DNA of 64,000 bases from Podarcis raffonei (lineage: Eukaryota > Chordata > Lepidosauria > Squamata > Lacertidae). The DNA lies in contig NC_070614.1 of the NCBI RefSeq assembly GCF_027172205.1, positions 35,020,001 to 35,084,000 of the forward strand, read 5' to 3'. The translations under genes were made by a program, and so were the position numbers. The notes beneath the pieces were generated by a model. It saw only the letters and a program-made list of their open reading frames with translations. It made no database searches and had not been told where the DNA came from. Of the stretch, positions 24,697 to 35,800 are shown piece by piece. Positions within the stretch are counted from its first letter, which is position 1, and each line of letters begins with the position of its first letter.

Positions 24697-27600
24697 TCAG
24701 GTCAAGGTGCATAACTCATTGACAATCTGCTGCTTTTTTGTGATACCCCAAATCAGCTGCCTAAGGCAGTCACCTCCCTCTGCTTAATGGTAGAGCTGGC
24801 CTAGATCCAGCAGGGCTCTTGCTATGTTCTTCTACTAAGGCAGTCCCTTTCAAAAACCAGTCTATTGAGTTATAATTAACTTTATACTAGAGGCTTGGTG
24901 TGTAACAACAATATGGGAAGTGATAAGGCTCCAAAATAAAAACAAAGTAAAGGATGTATGTGATATCCAGTCTCATTCCCTTTTTCTTGTGGATCTTTTC
25001 CAGCATTTAAACCGCAATCAAATGGCCGGGCAGGACCTTACTTCCCATCCCTGATGAGGGGTAAGTATCCTGCATCACACCCACCCCTCATAAGTATATA
25101 GTATGCAGCTGCTAAAATCACTGGGATTATTTCTTTTGTCCTCAAAACCCACTTCAATGAGTGGCTTTAAATGTGCATATATTGACCCTGAACTAGTTCC
25201 TGTGCATACACAAAGGCTGACTGGTGCCTCTGAAAGATCTCCTGCTCTTTGCTTTCTGTTTAATGGGGCTTCCCTCATTTCACTCATCCTGCCCTGTTGG
25301 CTCAGCTGAACCACCCACAGCCAGTACAAGAGGGCAGTTCATACTTTGTGGTCTGTATTTCATCCCTTAGGAGGAGGAGTTGGACTGGGACTGGGACCAG
25401 CTGGAGCCAAGGCCGGTAAGTTGTGCGGCAGATCTAGAGGTCAGCATATGGGGTGGAGGGTGAAAATCTAGACAGAATCAAATACCCATCATGGCATTTG
25501 CTACAGGATTATCGTGCAGTACTTAAGACAACAAACTGTTGCTTTTACATCAGCCGGGTGGTATAATAGAGCAATGCATCCATTTTAAATGTGGTGAGCC
25601 TCTGATAGTTATTATACTAGCTTTTTAGTGTTATTATAAATAACTATGTCATTCATAGTAACTCTAGAAAGCTCGTACATTTCCCATAAGGGGCTTACCT
25701 GCATTTTAAGCATTTCAGCTCCTCAGAAACAAATCCTCTTTGTTACAATATGCAATAGTTTGTTGTTCTTTTCCAGTTGTCCACCTTCACAGCATTGCCC
25801 AATTCTTTAAAACTGAAGCAAAATTTAGAAGACAATGTACACTGCAGGGGACTTGGTTTAATTAATTCACACACACCACACTTCCTTCAAGGTACTCTCA
25901 TTGATAAATTATCTTCACACCAGGCCTGTGAGGTAGTTTTAAGATGAGAGATAGTCACCCACAGCGAGTTTCATGGCTCAGCAGGGATTTGAACCCAGGC
26001 CTCATTAGTCTACGTTGTACATAACATATGGGAACTGCCAAGGAAAATACCATGTTGTGGTTTGCAGTAAACCCTGGTCTGTTATGATCACTCTATTTTC
26101 ATTTCCCCTAGCTATAACCTCCTCTGTTTTTTATTCCCACAGGGAAATATCCAGGCTATGGGGCCCAAGGATTGCCAGCAGGGCTGGGTAAGTTTAGCTG
26201 TGATGGTAGACTTAAATACAGAGGAGTAGAAAATAATAATAATAATTAATTAATTAATTAATTAATTAATTAATATAAATTCAAGCTGTCAATTCATATG
26301 CCAAAAGCTGACTGGAACAGAAATGTTCCCTCCTAAAGAGATAATTAGGGCTTGGCCCACGCATGGTGGCAGAAAGAGGTTGACAGAGAGATGTTTCTGC
26401 TTTTGTAGGTGCTCAGAATGGATTTGGGGCTGCTGGACCAGGCTTTGGGAACAAACCAGGAAAGCCAGGTGAGCAGGACATGGAATGACATCCAGGGGAA
26501 TGATGTCCTGCATCCTTCAGTGGGGCCACTGCTAAGCCATGGACCATATGAAATGTAGAAACATGGTTGGTCTTTGCCCAGAGATAAGGGTTATTGTTGC
26601 AACCACCAAGAGCATTAGCAGGAACTAAGCGACCTTTCTCAGGAACACAGGAAGCTGCCTTCCATTCGTCAGACCGTTGCTTCCTCTAGCTCAGTTTTCT
26701 GTACACTGACCGGCAGTGGCCCTCCAGGATTTCAGACAGAGTATCTGCCATCCCGTTGTGGTTTAACCCACAAAGCGGGTGGCGCTGTGGGTTAAACCAC
26801 AGAGCCTAGGACTTGCCGATCAGAAGGTTGGCGGTTTGAATCCCCACGACGGGGTGAGCTCCCGTTGCTCGGTCCCTGCTCCTGCCAACCTAGCAGTTCA
26901 AAAGCACGTCAAAGTGCAAGTAGATAAATAGGTACCGCTCCAGCAGGAAGGTAAATGGCATTTCCGTGCGCAGCTCTGGTTCGCCAGAAGCGGCTTAGTC
27001 ATGCTGGCCACATGACCCGGAAGATGTACGCTGGCTCCCTCGGCCAATAAAGCGAGATGAGCGCCGCAACCCCAGAGTTGGTCATGACTGGACCTAATGG
27101 TCAGGGGTCCCTTTACCTTTACCTTATCTGCCATCCCTACCTGGAGATGCCAGGTATTGAATCTGGAACCTGCAAAGCAGATGCTTTACCACTGAGCTAG
27201 AGTCCTTCTGCAGTCTTTGATATTGCCTGTCCATCGGTTGATGCTTTCTGTCTTTCTACAGGATACAGAGTCCCAAATGGATATGGAGCAGGTATGATCG
27301 CTTCTCTTTCCCACTTGATTGAAGCATGTCTCCATTTCTTCCTACCTCCCATGCACATGAGAGGGGGAACAGGATGAACTGGAATTGAATGGCAGAGCTG
27401 GGTGACGGACAGTGTAGAAAAGAGCAACCACGTGATTGAGGGGCTCTTCTGTACAAGGAAATAATAATAATAATAAAGTATATATATACGTATATATATG
27501 GCATTTTCAGAGAGAGACTTAATCACTTACCAGCAAAATTCAAGTTGTGGAATTTAAACTGAATTTGTGCACTTGCACAGCAATTGCTCCAGGCTTTCAG

Positions 27601-27725
27601 TTTGCAAACAATAAAAAATAAAAGCATATCCTTTAGAATGGGTACATGGCAGAGATTTGTAAAATTATGTCCAGTGCAGAGAAATTAGAAAGGGAGGTTG
27701 GTGTTTTGTTTAATCAATCATTACA

Positions 27726-27761
<36 letters not shown>

Positions 27762-30700
27762 TGGGTATATAACCCACATTTTCAGGCAGAGTAAAACATA
27801 TAGGGATAAAATCCACAAGAGGTCCATGAAAAGATCATTAAAAATAACAATAAAACAATAAATATCAATAAATCCTGGTTAAATGAAAAATTCATGTTGT
27901 AATGGCCTGTCTAAGCAAACCTCCTGCAGGTTTAGGATTGTGTGTCTCTCTCACTCTGTTCTTGACAGTTTAGTGCCCCGCTCCCCCAGTCTCATTCTGA
28001 TAACATGTCTTCTGAAAGGAGGGAAATATATGGGGCTTGCAAGCACCCATGGATGCTGTTCATGAATCTGGCTCAAGCGCCAGCCCTGGTGGCCCCCGTA
28101 TCAATCCCACTGTACAGGGTAGGAAGGACAGAAGCAGCATTCACAATACACCTTGCTGTCTTCAGACTGATGCCTTTCCTCTCCTTCTGGGGAGTCTCAG
28201 TGCCCAGAGCCAAGGGCATGTTGGTGCTCTGCCCACCCTGGCAAGCCAAAGTGCATTGTATCCAAAGCTGGTCAAGTTATTTTGGCATTAAAAAAAAAAA
28301 TCTCACTGCCCCTCCCTTCTCATTTTGCTTAAGGTGTTGTCAGGTTCAGTGGTTTAAGGTAAGCTGAGATCTGTTGAGCTGGGGTGTGTGATTCCTTTGC
28401 CCAACTGCCTTAATATTTATATTCTATTTAACAGTGATTTTTATAAACTACCACTAATTTCGGGTCAGAGATTCAATCACTTACTGGCAAAGTTCAAGTT
28501 GCACCATCAAAGCTGAATTTGTGCTCTTGTACAACAAACTCACTTCCCCCAAAGGTAGGACTTTTTGCACTAAGGAAAGTGCAGTGAAAAGTGTGGGATA
28601 TAGCAATTGCTTGACACAAAGTCTTCCAACCTCCCCACAAACAAATCAGAATGAATGCTCCATAAACAGGTCCTCTGCAAGTGACCTTAAATTGTTGTTT
28701 TTAGTGCCACTCAGATTTAAAATTGAAATATGAATAAGCAAATGTAAATTCCACTTAAAAGAGGGGAAATAGACGCGATGTTTCTATTCCATCGTTGTTC
28801 ATGATGCATCTTTGCCTTCCAGGTTATAGAGGACTTGGTTACCCTCGTGTTGGCCTCCCCTTGGGAAGTAAGTCAGATACCTTTATTTCTTCCTTCTGTC
28901 TCGTTACCTGTTCAACAGGTACCTCACTTACGTGCTTCGCTGTTCCTTTACTCTCTTAACATTCCATTGGCTAAACACGTCTTGCTCGAATAACCCTCCA
29001 TTTTAAAAAAATGCTTGCCAAGACTTTTTACAAACTTGGAAGACCGCGAAGTGACCCAGCTGCACTTCTTGGCAAAAACACCAATCTTTCTGCTTATTTT
29101 ACCCTTTTGAGAACTGTTGGCCATCCTCCTTCATTTTCAGACCCTGGAGCTGAAGTACTGGACATTGGATGCTGTGTATTTTTTCTGTGGTTTCATCTGA
29201 GGGTGCTTTCCCTCCCACTAATCATGAGATTGTTTTCTTGCCTTTTGTTGTGTCAACGTGTGTTAATGTTTTGACCCTCCAGTGTTTGGTGCAATTTGGC
29301 CTAACGGAAACAGCAAGACTGCATACATTCCAGTTATCAGTTTTGCTAGGGATCATTTCTTTTCTGTGTTCCATGTCTGCAGAAAACCACTGTCTGGTTC
29401 TTGCTGTTTTGCCTTACAAGGGTGCATTGTTAAAATGTTGATGGTGCAAGATGCTTGGATACATCATTTTCCAGGGTTCAGCCCTTTCCTCCAGAGGTTT
29501 CCTGGGGGGAAGCTGTTATGGTAATCTTGGATATAATATGGACAGTTCTTGACTCCAAACACACACCTGGCACCCTGATCACTACATGAGGGTGCTTGGA
29601 TTGAGCAGAAGGGTCTGGATATGCATCTTCTGGCTTGGAAGTGACAAAACACTTGAAAGTACGGAAGGGAGGTTGTACCCCACAGGGTTGGTTTTCAAAT
29701 ACAGGGCTGCTGATATAATCCAAAAGATTAATTCACCAATTTCAATAAGCATGGGGTTCAGTGAAAGAGAATAAATTTGCAGAGATCTGCTTTCCTTTTT
29801 TCTTTTCTTTCTTGCATATGTGAATAGGGGGTTGGTGGGGGTCAAGATTCTTGGGACTTTTTGGAGAGATTTGATCTGACATAGTGTGAAGATGTGTATG
29901 TTACTGTATTATGAGGTATGCAGTTTAGGGCAAGAACCATGGTACTCAGATTAGTGTTTATTGTTGTTCTGTGATGAAAGTTCACAACTTTCTTTTTAAG
30001 GTCTCTAGAAGTTATGCATCTGAGTGTGGTAGCAGAGCTACTTGTCTGTAGTGCCCATGCAGATGAATGCCAGAAGGGAAATTCATCATCTTGAGCAATA
30101 TGTGCTTTCCTTGAAACAAAAATGCAAGCTTCTAGTGCAGGGGTCAGCAACCTGCGGCCCATGGGCCATAAGTGGCCCACAGGGGTCGTTTAAACAGCCC
30201 ACGAGCCGCTCCCGAACCGAGCCGCCCACTCGGCGAGTCCCCTTGCTTCCAGGGCGCCAAAAACTGTGTCTGTGCAGATGCAGACACTGGAAATTGCTTC
30301 GGCGCCAAAAATTGTGTCTGTGCAGATGCAGACACTGGAAATCGCTTCGGCGCCAAAAATTGTGTCTGTGCAGATGCAGACACTGGAAATCGCTTCTGCA
30401 ATCCAGCCTACAGAGCAATCTCAGCGAGAGTGAACCGGCCCAGGCCAGGTAAACCTTGCCGACCCTGCTCTAGTGCATGTTGGCTGTAGCAGGGTCCTGT
30501 GAAACCTTCAGAAGGTAGAGAGGGGCTCAGCAGAATTTTCAGTGGCCACAAAGCGGGTCCTGAGTGAGCACTCTGCATAGCTCTTTACCCCTTTCTATGA
30601 CTGCCAGAAGCAGAGAGGTAGACAAAGTAAGTGCACTTAATCTGCCAAATTTATACAGATCACATAAATTTAATTTATGTAGATTTTTTAAAAGTATGAA

Positions 30701-32861
30701 GTACACAAGCCTGCTCTTATTCTTTGTACCTAGCGTTCTGGTCTGACCCAGTCTCTTTCTCCTCACTCAGCAGGCCTTGGAGCCAGAGGCAAGCCTTCCA
30801 AATCAGGTAGCAGTACTTTCACCAACAAATGTTCCACCGGGAAATGCTCCCCCCCCCCTTCATTCCCCAACATTAGGACTGTATGTCTGCTGCAATTCTG
30901 TACAGAATTCATAATTCCAACAATCCAAAAGTTCTTCTCCAGGTTGCATTTAAATCAAGCCACTCTCCTTCTCTGGCAACTTGATTTTGGGGACACCACA
31001 ATCTTGGTTGTTACAGGTCCTGAGAAATGGGGTTTTCGAGGTCGCCTGAGTCCTTAGTATGGATGGCAGGCACCTTGGAAACAGCAGGGCTCCTTGTTCC
31101 TCAGATGCTGTTGCAAGCATGCTCAGCAGTCCCCAAAAGCCCTTCCTACTGCCATCACTGACACTAGATAAAGGGAAGGGAGCAGCAGGGCAAGGTAAAG
31201 TATTCTGTAGAGTGTTGGTTGGGGGAGGCATTCAGAAGGCCGATTGAGCTCCTAATCAGGAGTTCAGTGTGGCCAGGATTTCAAAGTTAGGCTAGCGGGG
31301 GAAATGACCTATGTACGCAGGTGGCGCTCTGGGTTAAACCATAGAGCCCAGGGCTTGCCGATCAGAAGGTCGGCGGTTCGAATCCCCGCGGTGGGGTGAG
31401 CTCCTGTTGCTCGGTCCCAGCTCCTGCCAACCTAGCAGTTTTAAAGCACGTCAAAGTGCAAGTAGATAAATAGGTACTGCTCTGGCGGGAAGGTAAACGG
31501 CGTTTCTGTGCGCTGCTCTGGTTCCCCAGAAGTGGCTTAGTCATGCTGGCCACATGACCCAGAAGCTGTACGCCAGCTCCTTTGGCCAATAAAGCAAGAT
31601 GAGTGCCGCAACCCCAGAGTCGTCCGCTACTGGACCTAACGGTCAGGGGTCCCTTTACCCTTTACCTTTACCGATGTTTTAGCTTGGTTTGCCAATCTCA
31701 GTTCAGAACTGAGGCAAGAAGAGTACCACTGGTCACAACCTTCAGATAAACCCAGTGGTGGCTTGTCCACTAAGGGAAATGGGGCACTGCCCCAGTAACC
31801 CCATCCTGTTGTCAGCCAGCCTTCACCTGCCGGCCTTCCTATTTACAACCTACCCAGGGGGTGACGCCGCCTGTCAGCTTCCTCCTCACTCTCAATCTTG
31901 CCTTAATAGATCTCAGCAGGGAGGGGGAGGGTGGTAAAGCTAGAATTAGTTGGCTCTGCCTGTCACTGGCTCTGGCGCCACCTACTGCTGGGCTCCCTGC
32001 CTTCTGTGCTACCATACCCAACAGGCACCAGCCACAACTGGGTGAACCCTAGATATCTGTGAAAAGAGAATGTCTTTCTTTCTCTCTTAGCAGGTTATGG
32101 GGCAGGGCCCAGTACTGGTGGCTACCCAACAGGAGCACAGCAAGGTGAGCGGGGAAAGTTGGATGGGGCCCCAAAACAAACAAACAAGAGAGTGGGATTT
32201 GCTGTTAACTTTCCTAAGGATTAATTTCACCAGAGAGGGGTATTGGGGCCCAACCCTGTTTAGTAAATATGTCATCTGAGCTAGAGCCTCTGTATTCCGT
32301 TTCTAGGGCTGGGACACCTCATTTGTAGGGAGAAAGCACTCTGCCCTTGCTGAGAGACAAGCTCTTTCTTATTTTGAACCGCCCCCCCCCCCGCCATGAA
32401 ACCTGTCATCATAAACCGATTTTGCCTTGTGCAGACCAGGGAGGAAGGGCAGGGGAGAGGGAAAAAGGAGTGATCACTTCCATCCACGACTGATTTTTCT
32501 TTTCTGCATGCTTTGTACAACAGCCTATATTGGTGGAGTTGGAGCCGGAGGCTACCCAAGCAATGGAATCCATAATGGATATGGCAATGGTGAGAGAGAC
32601 ACGCTCTGATATTCTGCAGTAAATTGGTACAGGGGAGTCAAATGTAACTAGTGGCAGAGTTGCTTTTGGCCACAGACTGCTGTGACACAAGCATGTTTAT
32701 CCTCTGCCCCAGAAACAAGGAGTCAAGCATGTGAAAGGTCTGGTCAAGAGACTTCAGGCAGCAGGCCAGTCAGACTAGAAAGTACTGGGCTAGGAGGATC
32801 AATGGCATGACTAAGTATTAGACAGCTCCTTATCCTGTCATTACTTTGCAGAATATGCCCT

Positions 32862-32896
<35 letters not shown>

Positions 32897-35800
32897 TGTG
32901 TGCGCGCGCGCGCGCGTGTGCTGCTATCCCATGTTTGGGACACTTATCTGCAAAACTAATACATGCTTCTCAGAAAGCTCACCCAAATCTTTGTGGCAGA
33001 TCTGTTGCATGCAAAGTCTTGTCCACCTTCGTTATCTATCATGGTTAGGACTGCTATACATCAGGAATTTCCTGGTCATAGCTGGAATACTGCAGTCAAA
33101 AACAATGTCCAGATGGGAATTGCTGGAATGTCCAGGAAAATCTGGACATATGGCACAACCCATGTTGGAAGTTGAGATTTTTATTTTTATTTATTGAGGT
33201 TTTGAAAAAAGAAAAAAAAACTTTGTGTCCAGATTTTTACTTTTTGAAATATGGCAAATCATGGTACCAACTCAAAAGCACTAGCAGTTGAGCAAAATAC
33301 AGTAATGCGGAAATAATACTTTTCAGCCAGTGCATACTTGCACAAAATGGCAATGAAAATATACGCCCAGAAGGTGGAGCAGTTGGCCAACATATTGAAA
33401 AGTCTATTTGACTAGACATATTGCTGCCCATCCATCCATTTATTCTACAGGGAGTGCTCTAGAGCAGGGGGCTCTCACTTTTTGCCCCTCTGGGCCTATC
33501 AGTCACAAAATGGTGGTACAGGGGGCAGAGCCAGTCACAAAGATGGCAAATGGAGGCAGAGTTTGGCACCATCAGCTGGCAATTACTAACATGGTTTTCT
33601 ACTGATAGCTAATCCATCCTTGGGAATTGCTGGATTCTTTGCCGCAGCATTTTCCTTGGGACAAGAAATCCCATAGCTCAGCTGTCCTAAAGCAAAGTAC
33701 AGACATTTGCTCTGGAGGCATTTGACCGCACCCCTTTTAGGCAGAATGTGCTGATCCAGAGACTCTTAAGTAGAAAAGACTTTTTCTGTTTTTTCCTTTC
33801 CCATCACTGCATACCTCTCGAAGTATTTTTACCCATCTCCTGCAGTTTTTCTCCCATTCTACTTTCACACTCAATTTGTACCTTATTCCCCCACCCTGAG
33901 AAAAAAAAAGCTGTGTTTCTTTCATCCCTCCTTTCTGGTCCTTTTACTTCTTCCTCCCATAGCAGCTTAACTCTCATATCTCCTTCCTTTGTACCCCCAG
34001 TTTATTAATATTCATAATTATTATTTAATTACAGTGGTACCTCTGGTTGCGAACGGGATCCATTCCGGAGGCCCGTTCACAACATGAAAAGCCTGCAACC
34101 TGAAGCGCTGTATCTGTGCAATGCGTGGTGTGATTTGGTCTTGTGCGCATGCGCGAAGCGCGATTTAGCGCTTCTGCGCATGCGCAATTGGCGAAATCTG
34201 GAAGTAACCCTTTCCAGTACTTTCAGGTCCCTGCGGGACGCAACCTGAAAAAACGTATCATGAAGCAAATGTAACATGAGATATGACTGTATATTGAAAC
34301 ATTTCTTAACCTTTTATCACACTTTCTAAATTTCCTTGAACATCTCTCTTTCCCCTCAGAGAAAAGAGACCTCCCTTCTTCCCAAAACCACTTCTCTGTC
34401 TCCCACTCACCTTTACGCAGCATGATGCAACGTCATCCAACCAAGAGACTATTGTATGGGGCAGATAACTGAGGAGGGGGCAGTGGGCTGGCTGTGGCAC
34501 TGAGGCCCATCTGAAAGTGGCCTAAGGCCCACTGTGGGGTTCCAGACCACTGTTTATGTAACACTGCTCTTGAGTATATATTCAGCCTGAGTAGAATGAG
34601 TTTCTGTTTGGTTTGGGAAATCGTAAAGATGTGGTTTTTCTTTCTCAGGCTATGGAGCTGGAGGAAATGGATATCCTGGTGTTGGATATGGGAATGGGAA
34701 TGGGAATGGTTAGTATTTACTCCTCACATTTTATTCTCCTTCCCCCCCTCCCTCCAAGGAGCTTGGAGTGACATTTTAGCACAACAACCCTATGACACAC
34801 AGAGCCGTCTTTCCTATTGGGCTTACGGGCACATTGCGCCAGGGCGCTGGCCTCTCAGGGGCGCCCCAGCGAGTGGGGGAGTTGCACTGCTTTGCCGACA
34901 GCCTCCCTTTTCCCTGTATGCCCGCCAGCTGTGCCCTGTCAACCATATGGCTGGCGGGCATGCAGCTTCCTTCCCAAGCCTCCGCGGGAGGAGAGCGATC
35001 ACCGCAGAGGCTTGGGAAAAGGTCGACACTCTGGGAAATGGGGGCGCCGGAGGGATCTTTGAACCATGGCGCCGGATATGCTTAAGACAGCCCTGATGAC
35101 ACATTTCAGACTGCAGAGTGAGTGGCTTGCTCAAAGCTGTCCTGTGAGTGTCATGGCTAAGTCAGCATTTGAACTCAGGTCTCCCAAGTCAAAGTGCCAC
35201 ACTAGCCACTATGCCATATTGGCAATGATAGGGGAATAAATTTAGGGCCAAGATTGGGTAAGTGGAGGGGAAGATAAGATGTTTCATCAGTAGAGGTGGA
35301 GGCGGGGGAGGTTAGTGGATAAGAAAGAGACAGGCTATAGGACTTACTCACTGGCTCGCCTTGACTCAGCTACAGAACTTCCTTTGGTGTCTTGAGATTC
35401 AGCTGCAGAATATGTGAATTAGTGCTAAGAAAGCAGCACACCTGAGCCCATGTAAAGGGCCTTTGCCTTCCACTAAGGGCCAAGCTAGATGTGTTTGCGG
35501 CACAGTCCATGCCACATGGCACAGGTCACAGGAAGTTCAGAGAAACATTTTGAGGCTAAGTCAGGGCCCATGTACACTTCTGTTTGCCCTGCTGCTTTCC
35601 CCTGAGAAACCCGCGGCTTAGTGCTGCATTAGAACAAAGGGCAATCAGGTTTTCTGTGGATTGCTGTTTAATCTAATTTAGTGTTAAAAGAGCGGATTTT
35701 CCAGGGGGAAGTGGCAGGGCAAAGGCAAAACTGTTCTGACCCATGCCGAGAAAGCATGGGACAAGTGGAAGTGTGGACGAGCCCCCTGCATGGGAAACAG

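Noticed and set aside
28055-28111. Possible extra GREP1-like exon (SGSSASPGGPRINPTVQG)
   Set aside because: A GTAGGA follows and composition is mildly suggestive, but there is no pyrimidine tract or good acceptor and no repeat-module similarity.
30042-30489. Cys/Ala/Asp repeat protein (CVCADADTGN units)
   Set aside because: The repeats are the 48-bp tandem units inside a hAT element; 48 is divisible by three so any frame looks repetitive.
33463-34555. Large hAT element with ends near 33463 and 34555
   Set aside because: GCAGGGGGCTCTCACTTTTT and GGGTTCCAGACCACTG looked like paired ends, but they pair poorly and no 8-bp duplication was found.
34596-35096. 166-residue frame continuing exon 11
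   Set aside because: Reads through the exon 11 donor into intron and a hAT element; the exon in phase with its neighbours ends at 34708.
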